The notes beneath the pieces were generated by a model that was not told the DNA's origin, did not search any database, and worked only from the letters and a program-made list of their open reading frames with translations. From positions 15,121,501-15,185,500 of the forward strand of contig OX621242.1 of the NCBI GenBank assembly GCA_951640165.1: a stretch of DNA of 64,000 nt. The letters run 5' to 3'. This stretch comes from Pseudoips prasinana (taxonomy: Eukaryota; Arthropoda; Insecta; Lepidoptera; Nolidae). The position numbers and the translations under genes are program-made. Below, piece after piece: positions 46,008 through 58,377 of this stretch (its first letter is position 1; the number at the start of each line of letters is the position of its first letter).

Positions 46008-46290
46008 CTAGCTGACCCAACTGACATTTTCTTGTCAAACTACTGACAGTTACGTGAAAAAGCAATCTATTGGTGTTTGTTCTTCCTGTTTCATTCTGTA
46101 CAATAAATCAAACAACTAGATACGAATGACATACGATGATAATTTTTGTGCCTGAGACAAAGTTGACCACCGTAGGGCGATTGACGAGAATTTACCTACA
46201 TACATAAGATTGACTTCTGTACTATCTATGTTTGGTGGTATTGTCCTTTGAATGTATGTTGCAGGTTCCGTTATTCTTTTGTTTTATTTG
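46008..46290 (-). mobile_element. Helitron 3' end, minus orientation
   Basis: CTAGCTGACCCAACTGACAT on the plus strand is, inverted, a GGGTCAGCTAG Helitron terminus like that at 63671. The other end is not resolved. Confidence 0.4.
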
Positions 46291-46591
46291 TGCACTTTAT
46301 AACCACGTACTTAGCAATGAACCGAGATCGTGAGTGCACTCACTCCGTGACTTGCAGTACATGCTCGTTGCACTGATACAGCTTACTTGTGCGTTCCAAA
46401 AGTTGATATTCATCCGCCCACACGTAATCACTGGTTTACAAAGTGTGGGAATGTGAGAATAAGTTTAAAATACAATTCGTTATGCTCGATCATGACATGA
46501 ATGTGGAATGGACTATCTGTAGAAAATTAGGAGAATAAAACAATACGTAACAATTATGAACACTAGTTTAACCGGAATGAATGAAGGATCT

Positions 46592-46820
46592 GAATGGCCT
46601 GTTGGTCTAGTGGTCGTGGGTTCGATCCCCATCCAGGACATATCTTTGTAAGATGACCAAGAATATTTTCCTGTGTCTAGGTGTCATTTATTTTTAATAT
46701 GGATGTATAAGTAAATAGGTAAGTATGTTTATCAATTGTTAAGTTGCCATAGTACAGGCTCTGCCTACTTTGGGATCAGTTGGCAATGTGTTCGTTGTAA
46801 GGTATTTATTTAGTTATAAT
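46592..46820 (+). mobile_element. tRNA-derived SINE, family A-like
   Basis: GGCCTGTTGGTCTAGTGGTC, GGGTTCGATCCCCATCCAGG, then CATAGTACAGGCTCTGCCTA and GGGATCAGTTGGCAATGTG. The head has lost the segment between boxes A and B. Confidence 0.82.
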
Positions 46821-47564
46821 AAAAATTAAGAAGTTTTAAAAAACACAACTTCGACCGCCGACTTCTAAACCAAGTAAATTATTACATTCTCAGTACTCGT
46901 ACAGCTGCCGAGTATACAAAATAATTGGTTCCAAATTTAAATTCTTTAATTGAGTGCATAGCCGACGTAATGAATACTTTTTTAGTTTTAAAGTGTTTTG
47001 TCTTTTAAAACCACAGTTCGTTTACTTTTTTTGAGTCTATTTTTTTGTGATTTCGATTATAAGAAAAACTAAATTTAAATACTGTAATTTAGTTCATAGC
47101 TGACAAAGAAGCTGAATTAATACTTTTTTTTGTTTTAATGTGATTTGTTTTTAATCCATATTAATTTTCCTTGTTTGTGCCTATCTATTTTTTTAGGTTA
47201 TAGTTTTTAAGAAGAGCTTAATATTTAAACGGCATCCAGATTTTCCAACAGGTAATTTCATTAAAAATCTACCAAAATGGAACCATAACGCATAACTACA
47301 TCATCAAATAAAATCAAAATAATAGTAATCGATTAAAAAAATCTGTGCGTAATCGATGTTTACGCGAAAAAGATTATAACCTAGAATTCATTTCTAAAAA
47401 GGCTGCGTGTTCCATTAACTGTTACATAAATAAAAAAGAGTTTATTGGTTCACTGCCCTAGTTCTCAGTGATATATCGATAGCAAGTAATTCAATGAACA
47501 GTGCTAAAACCGTACAGGTAAAATTAGCGATCGTTACAACTTAATATTTAATGATCTGTTTATC
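46821..47564. other. Intergenic DNA, nothing recognised
   Basis: TTTAAA-rich, with no gene or repeat supported. Two stretches (about 46925-47010 and 47085-47170) share ATTTAAAT and AATACTTTTTT and may be an old duplication. Confidence 0.45.
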
Positions 47565-47637
47565 AGAGTGTAATCTACTCGTTACAGCCTATCGATCAGC
47601 AAATAATCGATAGGCTGTAACGAGTAGATTACACTCT
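47565..47637. repeat. 73-bp palindrome with perfect 32-bp arms
   Basis: AGAGTGTAATCTACTCGTTA...CTATCGAT and its exact complement flank the loop CAGCAAATA. There are no mismatches in the arms. Confidence 0.92.
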
Positions 47638-47894
47638 AGTGCAACACGAGGAAGTTGGTTTAATATAAAATGTATCAGAATTGCCATAATATAAACCAAA
47701 GTGACTAATGTAATCCACTAACCTGTCATTACGTATATTTCCAGATGTTAGATGTAATCATGAGATGTTATGTGAGAATTATGCATTCAAATGATGTGAA
47801 CTTAGTGGGTTAGACATAATTTATTCATTGCATTGCATTGGCTACTTAATTACTTAAATAAGTGATTCATTCCATTGATTATATGAGGTGATGT

Positions 47895-48165
47895 TACACA
47901 TCACATCATCCGTCTGTTATCGTCCGCTGCTGAACATAGGCCTCCCCAAAAGGTTTCTAACGTTGCTATTTTGAGGGGTTTGCCGTAGTCATCGCGCTTA
48001 GCATCCGTGTTGGCCACCTTAGGTGGTAGCTACAGTACACAGGTGGCGCTGTTGCCAACTTCCTGGTGTATCCCTTAGTCGCCTTTTACAACATGGAATG
48101 GTATGGGGTGGACCTGTTATTCTTTCCATGTCGGAAACCCCACGGCGTGATGTGACGTTAGATGA
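47895..48165 (-). repeat. LINE-like 3' repeat with 'GTCGCCTTTTACAAC' block
   Basis: TCGTCCGCTGCTGAACATAG and CCTCCCCAAAAGGTTTC are followed by GCATCCGTGTTGGCCACCTT, TTAGTCGCCTTTTACAACAT and GTCGGAAACCCCACGGCG. These blocks are found together in a common lepidopteran retroposon, by recall. Confidence 0.6.
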
Positions 48166-48860
48166 ATCTAATTTAAACATATTTAATGGCGAAATGGTTT
48201 TTATGAATATTCAAATGACGGTACTGCAATTCAATTAGGAACTGGAAATTATAATCAATTCTCATGGTTTATTCTAAATTTCTAAAGCCATAAAGAGTGT
48301 TGTAAAACCTTGTGTTTTTCAGGTCAGGTCAAGTTATGGCTTAGTTTCAATTTGTATCGCTGACATGTCTCTGACCTTCAATCGAAAGAGCCGCTTGCGA
48401 CTTCACGTATTTTTTTTTATGTCTTAATATTCAGTCCTGGCGACTGGCGACTGATTGGCGAGCAGGGACGTTATGTAACTATAGTTCCGATTTAATACAA
48501 TTTTTAAAAATGATTTGATTTAAATATTGCTCTTTACCAATAATGGCGTTCATATCAATACTATTCGATTAACATAGTTAAAGACAGCGTTCTTGCTCCT
48601 GTTTTTTTTCCATAAAACATTAGGTATAATTTATATATATTTTTGGGTGTTTTTTTTCCTGACATCTCGTCTTCACGTATTAGCGTACAACGATAGCCCC
48701 CTGACCCAAGTTAGTAAACCAGTTAATAGGGCATAACGCATGTTCATAATTCATTGGTGTTAGCTCTTATTACAACAGAATAGAGTTCAAAATGAGGTGG
48801 TTACTAGTATACTATACCCATTAAAGGGTAACCGCCCTGAGCCGAATTTTGTACCCAAAG
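48166..48860. other. Intergenic DNA, nothing recognised
   Basis: No gene or clear repeat. Confidence 0.5.
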
Positions 48861-48918
48861 AAAAACTAAGCAACCCACACCAGAGGGTGCCCCCTCTAGT
48901 GTGGGTTGCTTAGTTTTT
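48861..48918. repeat. 58-bp palindrome
   Basis: AAAAACTAAGCAACCCACAC pairs perfectly with GTGTGGGTTGCTTAGTTTTT, extending through AGAGGG/CCCTCT after one mismatch. Confidence 0.88.
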
Positions 48919-49789
48919 AGTCTTATTTGTAAAAAAGGTTTCTTCAAATCGGTCTAGACTAGTTGTAAACGTCATATTAAAAAAAAACTTCTGAAGTTCT
49001 GAATGAAGAACCATAAACTCAACTGGCCATTTAGCTTATTAAATAGGTATGTACTAACTACACTAAATACCAATCCAATGCTAATAGCTGTCTTCTAGGT
49101 TGATTGATTTTGAATACATATTCCACATTGGCTAGAATAAATGGTACACAAGTACATTATAATGATGAGTTAGCCGGAGGTTTCCAAGAGTAACGAAAAT
49201 GTTCCTTATTGGCTAGTACTCATTAATGGAGATTTTTAAATGCGTAGAATGTAGACATGGAATAACATTATTCCTATTTATTTTTCTCTATGGTCATACT
49301 GTCTCATCATTTTTTTTACTTGCAATATTTATGTCCAATAATAATGTATTAATTAAAATATCTATTCATACAGCATATTTTGTGAGCTTTCATAGATAGT
49401 TCCGTCTGTCACAACGCATTGACAAACTAATGACATTAGATGCCATGCCAGAGAAAGTTTACGTCATAACAATGCGCAGAAATCTCGCAAATTACCTCTT
49501 GTGTGCTGTTCACATACCTCACCGAGGAAATTAGATTCTTCTTTAATGTTACGAGAGTCATTTAAATATTGCGTTAACTATCTACCTAAGTGAGAATTTC
49601 CAGGAAATGTAATTTAAAAGGAATGTTTGCTGACGAGACCATCTCGTTCTACCCCCATGCGTGTGATAAAGTAAACAATATTAAAATTGAGGTTCTGTAT
49701 TCTACAATTTCCTCTTATGATACTTAAGTGAATTTATTGTTTCAACTAAATAGTTAAGACAAAAAAGTCGCTTAGTGGAATCAATTGAC
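48919..49789. other. Intergenic DNA, nothing recognised
   Basis: No gene or clear repeat. Confidence 0.5.
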
Positions 49790-49995
49790 TGCACGTGTCG
49801 CGCAGCGGCTTAGATAGTCGCCTCGCCGCTTCGTGTCACGCGTTCGAGTCGCGCGCCGGACAACTATTTGTGTGGCCCATAAATAGTTGTTCTGAGTCTG
49901 CATGTAATTTGTGTCCGTCTATTATATGTTTGTAAAGTAACCCGCAACACTGGGATTAAATTCCCTGATGCGGGCGTTGTCTTTTTAAAAACAAC
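49790..49995 (+). mobile_element. tRNA-derived SINE, family B (most complete copy)
   Basis: The head CGCAGCGGCTTAGATAGTCG (box A region) and GCGTTCGAGTCGCGCGCCGG (box B region) are followed by GGACAACTATTTGTGTGGCC and CATAAATAGTTGTTCTGAGT, then TAAAGTAACCCGCAACACTG. AACTATTTGTG...CATAAATAGTT within the body can fold. Confidence 0.85.
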
Positions 49996-50240
49996 AAAAA
50001 AGTTAAAATTACAAGAAAATGGGCAATGCCTGGCTGTTTTATGTTTATTATTTCAAGTCATTAGACTTGTTACCAGATATTTATTATTTTCCGGTGATTG
50101 GAAATTGTGTTTATTACGAGTAACTTATTTTTTTTATTATACCTACATTAAGACATTCAATTTCTAAAGAAACATAAACTAATACTGTTAACTGCAAATC
50201 AAACTACAACACTAAAAATACGAACTATCAATAAATTAAA

Positions 50241-51960
50241 ACCGGCCAAGTGCGAGTCGGACTCGCACATGAAGGGTGCCGTTATAGCAGCAAGTATTTC
50301 AGTTGATTAAATGAAAGCAAATTGTGGTTTATAACGTATTAAAAAAAACTTACTACTTGCTAGATCTCGTTCAAACCAATTTTCGTTGTTAGTTTCTATA
50401 AATAAATAAATAAATAAAAAAGGTTTTTATTCACGTAGACTTTAAAAAAGCGCTTGTAAATAGTCAGAACATGTTTGTAGTAATATAGTTGTATACATTA
50501 GATATTATTTCTAGTAACATAGATATTTAGGTACATCTTGTATGAAAACATTTATAAAATTTATTTTATTACAGAAATGATATTTAGCTAGCTCGTATCA
50601 AGTTATTGTCAAGAGATTATGTTTAATTATCTAGTTTAAGTCTAATATTTTTACTACATATGGTTCTGTCTATATTAAAGGTATTATTATTATGACGGAC
50701 CTTGTGTTAATAACGACGGTCGCGCTTTAATGCTACCACCGGATCCAATGCGCCCCAACTGAGAAGACCCAGCGAAACAAACTCAGTGGGTTCATCTACT
50801 ACCGGTTTCAACACGACCCAGTTGAGACGGTCCGGCGAAACATACTCAAGCGGGCATGAACACGGGATTTGGTCCAATTAGAGTAATTATTTAGTAGGCA
50901 AACACAATATATGCTCGATCGGTTGTCTGAATGCTTATTATTTTAGATTATATGTAGGTATACAAAAGAAAAACTTCGAAACAATAACATTATTCATTTT
51001 GAGACAGAGTCAATAATTTTAAATTAAGTATATGATAGCAATCATTTACAGATAGTTCACGTAACACAGCAGATCAGTCATGTCTATATGGCTACAAGAT
51101 CTCCAGCGAGCAATGTGCAGGTAGGAAGTGAGAGCCAGACGTCTTTGTCATCGATGTACTCTTTAGTGGTGTAATAACCCCTAGCCATAAGTATACGTTT
51201 AATATGTGTTTTAAAACTTGTGTCAGGCAGATCAGTAATTTGAGTAGGAAGCTTGTTATAATGCTATGGTAATGTACATCATATATTTTTTTTAGTTTTA
51301 TCATTCTCTTATCTTAGAAGTTACAGGGGGGGGGGGACACTCATTTTACCACTTTGGAAGTGTTTTATATGATTTAGGACGTACAACGTAAACACTACTG
51401 CTAGATCTCGTTCAAACCAATTTTCGTTGTTAGTTTGCATGGTAATTTATATCATATATTTTTTTTTAGTTTTATCATTCTCTTATTTTAGTTACATCAT
51501 ATATTTTTTATATACATATTTTCTTTATATACATATATAATAATAATTTATATTTTCTTTATATAAGTTACATGGGGAGGGGGCACTCATTTTACCACTT
51601 TGGAAGTGTCTCTCGCGCAAACTATTCAGTTTAGAAAAAAAATATATTACAAATCTCAATATCATTTTTAAAGACTTATCCATAGACACCAACCTCAAAT
51701 GTATAGGCACGATGAAAAAAAATTTTTTGAGTTTCAGTTCTATGTATGGCGACCCCCCAAAATTTTTGTTGTTTTTCTATTTTTGTGTAAAATTCTTAAT
51801 GCGGTTCACAGAATACACCTACTTACCAAGTTTCAGCAGTACAGCTCTTATAGTTTCGGAAAAAAAGTGGCTGTGACATACGGACGGACAGACAGACAGA
51901 CAGACATGACGAATCTATAAGGGTTCCGTTTTTTGCCATTTGGCTACGGAACCCTAAAAA
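50241..51960 (+). repeat. 'GGCCAAGTGCGAGTCGGACTC' repeat, copy 2, with nested LINE and internal duplication
   Basis: It starts ACCGGCCAAGTGCGAGTCGG and ends TGGCTACGGAACCCTAAAAA. The block CTAGATCTCGTTCAAACCAA plus TTTTCGTTGTTAGTTT occurs before the nested LINE (50360-50393) and again after it (51401-51437). ATCATATATTTTTTTTAGTT and CACTCATTTTACCACTTTGG also occur twice (51274-51355 and 51450-51605). The CAGACAGACA tract lies at 51887-51905. Confidence 0.75.
50395..51262 (-). mobile_element. 5'-truncated LINE inserted in the repeat
   Basis: On the minus strand LPTQITDLPDTSFKTHIKRI and ARGYYTTKEYIDDKDVWLSL precede a stop at about 51092. This is a LINE polyprotein C-terminus. Some 690 bp of 3' untranslated sequence follow, ending in a TTTA-repeat tail (50395-50420). 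A GC-rich block inside it (50690-50880) has relatives at 33810-33905 and 55540-55640. Confidence 0.7.
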
Positions 51961-52433
51961 TGCTTTCATGTAGCCATTTAGAGGTAAGTATGAAACAGGG
52001 TTTTTATCACATACATACATATATAACTGCTAAAAAGATATGTTTATAATATGAATGAAAAAATATTGCGTAAATAAGATATCGGTCAAATCTTAATACC
52101 CATGAAAAATATTGGAAAACGGCAGCCAGAAATGTCTCTTAACCATCCATTTATGTGAGAATTTCCAGTAAATTCCGTTTAAGGAATAAATCATCAACGT
52201 ATCTGACAGGCCGTCTTCATATTACGTAAGAATTACACAGTTACAAAGTAAAGTAACAGTTATCGTATTGAAATTCATTGCGGTATAATCTGTGGCATTT
52301 AAAGTTGCGAATTTTTAATTGTTTTAATTGATTTAGCTTTGGTAAATTCTTGCAATTAATCGAGAGTTTGAATACTTCTAGCAGTTTTTGGAAAGAATTA
52401 ACTCTTGGTTAGGTTAGTTTGTTCATTCCATTT
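51961..52433. other. Intergenic DNA, nothing recognised
   Basis: No gene or clear repeat. Confidence 0.5.
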
Positions 52434-52657
52434 TTGAAGTAAAACTTCTTTACGCATGCTTGATTTAGGGAGTAAACTGGTGAATGCACGGCGATTGCGT
52501 TACGAAAACTCTGATCTGAAAGGCGAACGGATGTTCTAAGTAAGTGAAGATATAAAGCGAGACAGCAGGGCAAGAGAGAGAGGTGCGAGTACATATTCCT
52601 CACTGTCTTTCTCTCATAGTCAGTTAGGTTTCGTACATCAAAGTTTTACTTCAGTCG
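52434..52657. repeat. About 224-bp element bounded by inverted TGAAGTAAAACTT
   Basis: TGAAGTAAAACTTCTTTACG on the left is mirrored by CATCAAAGTTTTACTTCA on the right. The GAAGTnnnACTTC core is itself palindromic and recurs at about 18120 and 27375. Confidence 0.55.
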
Positions 52658-52852
52658 TGTGGACTAAAGCAAACTCGTTTTTTTCTAAATTTACATTACA
52701 TATTGAACTTCAAATTCATTACAGAAATAAACATAATAAAAAAATTAAATTAACTTGCAAGTGCTTGTATAATGTGATATGTATTATCTTTTAAGTGATA
52801 AATATCAGTAACATACCGATGTGTGATATAAAAAATATTTTTTAATGCACGA

Positions 52853-52980
52853 CTGGCGCAGTGGTTATAGTAGCCGCCGCACCTTGGGACCCAATACATC
52901 CGGACAGGGCAACTATTTGTGTGAGCCGCATTATAACTGTTTTGAGTCTGAATGTGATTGGTCTCTGTAAATAGCTATTC
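52853..52980 (+). mobile_element. tRNA-derived SINE, family B, diverged
   Basis: GACTGGCGCAGTGGTTATAG (box A region), a damaged box B, then GGGCAACTATTTGTGTGAGC and TTTTGAGTCTGAATGTGATT. Confidence 0.7.
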
Positions 52981-54597
52981 ATAAAGCCATTTCCATAGAA
53001 TACGTGTGGGTGTAGATCGGATACAATATTTACAGTTTATCTGGATACTCTATACTCGATCTCTAGTATTAAGTGCAAGAATAACTTAATAAATATTAAG
53101 TACTTCTTGCATATAATGCCTAATCAAAGGGTTAAGTGTAAAGAAAATGTCAACTTTTCTTTATACTCATCTCCTTGTTCATACAAATTGAATCACATGG
53201 CAACTTGACAAAATGCATAAAAGGGTTTTTTCAGACATCTTTAGAGTGAATTGTATAAAAAGTGCGATGGGAATCGAACCCACAGCCACGGGGTATCCGG
53301 CCACATGTGCCAAAAGGGTGTAAACTTCACAAACGTTCTCCTATGGCAATATCTTCAATACTTTTCATAATCATCATTTGTTTTAATTGTTTAAATGCCA
53401 TGTCTCTCAGTACAAAAGAAGACCGCTAAACAATAACGCCAAGTAACAGCATTTCTGATTATTTGGTTAACATTCGTAACAAATAAATAAATTGCAATGA
53501 ACTCTCTACTATCGCACATTTCATCAGTCTTCGATTTCGTCAATTATATAACTCAGTTTGTCGTAATATACGATATACTACGGACGTAGTGAGTTGAAAG
53601 CTAACGCCATACGGTATGACATCGCATGCGAAATGCGGCGTAATATCTCGTCAATGAACGACATTCCTCACGGGCGTAACACTATCTGCGTAAAATATCT
53701 ACCGTGTGAATAATTAAACTGTTTCAAATTACAAAACTGACTTTGGTTTCAATACATGAACACTAATCACAACATTTAATTATTTAAAGCTTGATTATGA
53801 ATGGGCATTGTTGTGTGTCCTAGAATTGTTTACAACCTTCGTTACAATTTACTTATGCAGTGGTTTGTGTGTGATGTGCAATATTTTTTCTGTTATATGT
53901 TCTAACTCATTGTCTTTTATACTTTATACAAAACATTGCGCACAAATTGATGCCGTATAAACGATAAACTCAATGATAAGTTAAGAATAATGTGAGATTT
54001 CGTCTATGCTACAATGCAAAATATAAATTATATTATCGTACGCTATTTCTAGCCTAGAGTGTTATTGTGTGAATATACCAGTTATAACAATCTAATTAAA
54101 CATGCACAAAATAGGCATTTAGTTTTTATATAATGTACAACATATATATTTTGTTACAACAGTAGATACCTAGTGAGGTAGATATTGCATTAACTTATTG
54201 TAACAGAATTATTAGCTCTACGTCAGTAAAATTGAGATGGGAATAGTTCTGAATCGTTACTTAAATTTAATATCAGCATACCTATTTCGAACGATCTGCA
54301 AGTGAGGGGCGAGGTTAAACTCCTAGGCGGGGGTGTAGATAAGTGACCGTAAAATCAGTTTAATTTTTGAGCGTCTTCGTGTGTGTTGGTTAAGCTAAGG
54401 TAGAGGTCTACTAGGCATTATCACCGTTTTATCTGTCCTTCTAATGATCTTTCCAGTCCTAAACGTCAAATTGAATAAGCTTCTGCCGTATTTCACTGAG
54501 CAATAGAAGCAAACAGGGACTCAAAACTACAAATAAGAATACAATTTATGTGACTCGCTCAAAATCATCAGTTACTGACGTGCAGATAAATAAATAT
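52981..54597. other. Intergenic DNA with one SINE-head scrap
   Basis: At 53260-53320, on the minus strand, GGGTTCGATTCCCATCGCAC with an upstream GTGGCTG is a tRNA-like box B region without a complete cloverleaf. No gene supported. Confidence 0.5.
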
Positions 54598-54835
54598 CTA
54601 AGGGCAACTAACACACTGTCATCTGACCCAAACTAGAGCCTGTATTATGGCAACCGATAAACATACTTATACATTTCTAAATATATACATATTATAGACA
54701 AATGACACCCAGAAGCAGAACGAATAGCTGTGCTCATCACACAAAGATAGGTCCTGCGTGGGGATCGAAGCCACGGCCTATGGCTAAGCAGCCAGGCTCA
54801 CTAACCACGAGAACAAAAAGCCAAAGATACGTCAA
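54598..54835 (-). mobile_element. tRNA-derived SINE, family A-like
   Basis: The minus strand carries a box B-like GGCTTCGATCCCCACGCAGG, TGAGCACAGCTATTCGTTCT, GCCATAATACAGGCTCTAGT and GGGTCAGATGACAGTGTG in the family A order. Confidence 0.8.
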
Positions 54836-55911
54836 AGTCCTCGCTTTTACGGACGTTTTGTCCATGGACTTTTGCTCACGTTTTACACATAGACGCAGGG
54901 CGCCCGTCTGATTTTTTTTCTTTTTCTTAAAATCTTGGCAATTTCATTGATATGACTGCCCATCTCAATAAATTAATAGATGGATCTATGCAAGTTTTAT
55001 AAAATAGCTTTCTTCCTTCCTTTATTTCTAGGACACAATTAAATACTTGTTAGTTTTATTCAATAGTTAATGTTTATAAAGAGTGTTTTCACATTCTTGT
55101 CTTACAACATTTTCGCAATGCGCCTATAGAGCTTTAAATGTCATTTTAATCAAAGCGTTATGTTCTTGTAAAGAAATCGCTAACTTTCTATTTGCCAATT
55201 AATTTGTTTAATTACTGTAGCTGTGTCTCTGTTGTTGAGGCATAAATCAGTTTACCATATATTTGTTCTACGCGGATATTTGACCAATATATAGAAAGTT
55301 TTGGTTTTATAGTCATTGTAGACCAATGTCAGTTAATTGCTATTCAATTTTATTTAATACAAGGCTGTATAGCATAATATTAAATATATTTTTATTACTT
55401 GATAGGTTTATGTGAATAAATTTTCTTTATATAGTCAAAATATTATTTATACAATTAAAACTAGTTAGTTAGTTGAGAATAAACCTGCGATTAAGTTCGT
55501 TGTTTATTTTAACTATAGTGTCTGTTTCGATTTATCTATATTAAGAGTGGAACTTGTGTGTATGGCGGTCACGCTTTAATTCTACTTCCGAATTCAATGC
55601 TGCGCCTCGGAGAAAATCTGGGCGTTAATAGGGACTCAATGTATCCTTGGTCTACTGAAGTCTTCAATTATATTTGCCGCTTAATTTTTCCTTACTGTAA
55701 TTGTAACGTTTAAAGGCACGTTGCATGTTCCCACCATTATCATAAAATATATTTTAATTTGTTTACAAAAACAATTAGGTGTTTCAACATTTTAATGTGA
55801 ACCAAATTGCAACCTTGGTTGAAAATTAAAAGCTTAATTTAATTATGAACGGAGTAAATTTTACTTCGTGACATTTGAATTACAGTTTTTGAGTTCTTTT
55901 ACTCGCTTCGC
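54836..55911. other. Intergenic DNA with one repeat scrap
   Basis: About 55540-55640 (GGCGGTCACGCTTTAATTCT, then TCCGAATTCAATGC) is a degraded relative of 50690-50880. No gene. Confidence 0.5.
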
Positions 55912-55986
55912 TGTGTGGTGACGGCATAAAATATCAGCACCCCAACTCATCTCGTGGAGGGCGTAGAAATCGTCCCGAGGGAATTC
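55912..55986 (+). repeat. Left half of repeat split by the MULE
   Basis: CGCTTCGCTGTGTGGTGACG then GGGCGTAGAAATCGTCCCGA GGGAATTC. The right half resumes at 58578 with GGGAATTCCTACCAGAGAAC. The 31915 copy shows the two halves are contiguous in an unoccupied repeat. Confidence 0.82.
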
Positions 55987-56374
55987 GGGTTAGTCCCGCT
56001 ATGGTATGGTCCCGGTATGGCACCCTCTTAAAATACCTATCAAAAAGTCCCGCTATGGTACCCATCTTTTAGATCTACGTTAGACAATAGAAGGTACAAC
56101 TGAAAAGAAAAGTGTATCTATAAATAAATACTTTTAGGAGTGTATCAATAAAACGTCTGTTTGCGATATTAAATCAGTCTTTTATTAATTCAAAATATTT
56201 ATAAAAAAATATCAAACAGTAAAACGAAATATTAATTGCAATGTAATTTTTAAAATAATCAACAATATTAATTACCAATAATCAACAATAAAAAAAATAT
56301 AAAAAATCCACATCTCAGAAAAGTATTACTGTAAATATTATAAACTACAAATAAAAACAACATCCAGACATAAA

Positions 56375-58146
56375 CTATTTTTTTAAATGTTCTGATCGAA
56401 ATGTTGACTTTGATATGTTAATCAGAAAATCACCAATGGAGATAGCTTTATTTTCGTAACTTTTTGTTAGCTTTTGAATCTGGCGGTCGATTTCTATACT
56501 TGTTCTTTTTCTTGAATTTATAGGTGATCTTTTTAGTCGAAAGCTATAACAAAAATCATCAGTTATTTAAGTTAAGCTATATTTTTTTCAGTAACCGTCT
56601 GTAATAGAAGGCGACAACCAATAATATCTACCAAAATAAATAAAATCAAATCCATTTTCAAATTCTTCTATGTACTCGTATTATGTAAAAAAATATATAT
56701 CTGCTTTTAAAAATATTATATCTGCTTAAAAATATTGTCTAAAAAATACAACTTACTTGGCTTGTTTTATATCAAAGTGACATGTGTCGTTGCCAATTGT
56801 TTGCAGAAACAATAATAAACTGGGATTTTTTCCAATAACTTTGTTGAATCTGCCATTCCATGATTCCGCCAAGTTAGTTGTTCTATGGCGTTCATTATGG
56901 CAACACCAAATGAGGTCTGGATATTCAAGCCACTGAGTGACAAAATAGTCATTGAATTTGGTCATAGCTTCATCGTCGAAACTGAAAAAAATACTTATTA
57001 AACGTTCGTACTTGTAAAGCAATGAAATTAACAGGTCCTTACTGATATTGTTGTTCTTTACTTTTTTGCCATATAATTAGAGTTAAGTACTCAAACATCA
57101 TTTTGGAAAGTAACCAAGATATTATACCTATTTTCCATTATATGCAGCCAGCCGTCTTCAATATCTTGTTTTGGCAAAAACGCCAAGCCTATGCATTGCT
57201 TAACATGGTTCGAGGACTCTTCGTGTTCCATGAGATTTAAAGATTTCGCTTTTTTGATAACGTTCTTTTGAAAATGTACGTTACATCCATTTATTTTGAT
57301 ATCAGGAAAAATCTTCGCTGCTGCATTTATTACTCCTATTTCATAATCGAAGGTAAATTTCGATGGACGCCATTCAGGCAAAGTTTGTTTAATCAATTCG
57401 AAAACTTTTTCATAAGTTTTCCCTTCTTTGTTTTTTAACAGAATATAAAATAATGGTGCTACATTCGTGGATAACTCAGTGCTTCCCATGTCTCCATGAA
57501 TGACATAAACTTGTTCGAATGGGTTTGGGCAGCCGTCGAAAGTGCCATCACCAAAGTAATGCGTTACACATTTTATATATTCCTTTACTTCTGTCGAGGA
57601 AAATATAATTATTCGATTACAGTCTTCATTACAATAATCAGCCAATACATACTTATTAAATTCTTCTGGTATTATAATTTCTTCCACATTCTTAAATTGT
57701 GTTTTTGGTACGTTCAACGACTTATTTCGGTGTCTGTATAATACTGTTTTTAATTTTTTATAGTCAGGAACATTTCCTGTAAGGTGTAACCCTTTGTCTT
57801 TTAAGTTACCCATGTGTTTTTCGAAAATTTTCTGTACTGATCCGTAATTTGAATTTACTTCTTTTTTGCACTCACTTATAGCCATTTGAACTTCATTGTC
57901 TTCAAAATGTGGCACGCACTGATCACTGTGTTTATAATCTTTAATTATTGTATTATTGGTATTCTCAATAGTTATATATCCACTACATTTAATACTATTT
58001 CTCCTATTTACACAATGCCAAGTACTTGAATTTTAATTTTCTCTGCGTTTAATATATTTATGTCCGGCACGTAATAAAGTTTTTCCACCGCGTCGACTGT
58101 CAATAATTATTAAATTTACACCACGTGCACTACTTGACCCAGACAT
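56375..58146 (-). pseudogene. FLYWCH-MULE transposase, three exons, one visible stop
   Basis: This would be the DDE transposase of the surrounding element. Exons are 58146-57128, 56981-56757 and 56543-56375. Donors are GTATAA and GTAAGT, acceptors TTTTCAG and TTATAG. Phases join exactly, for 470 residues. Start: ATG at 58146. Residues about 14-85 fit a FLYWCH zinc finger (RRGGKTLLRAGHKYIKRREN, WHCVNRRN, KCSGYITIEN, KHSDQC). MULE core: YFGDGTFDGCPNPFEQ (D200), WRPSKFTFDYEIGVINAA (D267), GCNVHFQKN, WLEYPDLIWCC and RTTNLAESWNGRFNK (E379, likely third residue). The C-terminus from exon 3 is basic and ends RSEHLKK. The only lesion seen is TAA at 58035-58033 (codon 38), in the FLYWCH domain. The exon joins are inferred from sequence only; if the stop were a sequencing error, the gene would be intact. 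Confidence 0.85.
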
Positions 58147-58377
58147 TGCAATAGATAAACTAACAAGCTATCCTAATTACTCATATCGCAAAAGTACAGC
58201 TGCAAATAGCAAACTAAACCCGGAATAATACTGTCTCTCTCTATTTTCATAAAAACAAAAGGGAAGAGCTAGATACGAATTCGAGGAAGGGCTCGTCTCT
58301 ATTGTTTTACGAAAAAACCGGTTGGTCAGGTAACTACCTGAAGTGAAACGACAATTACCGAGCGTGATTTGTTTAAA

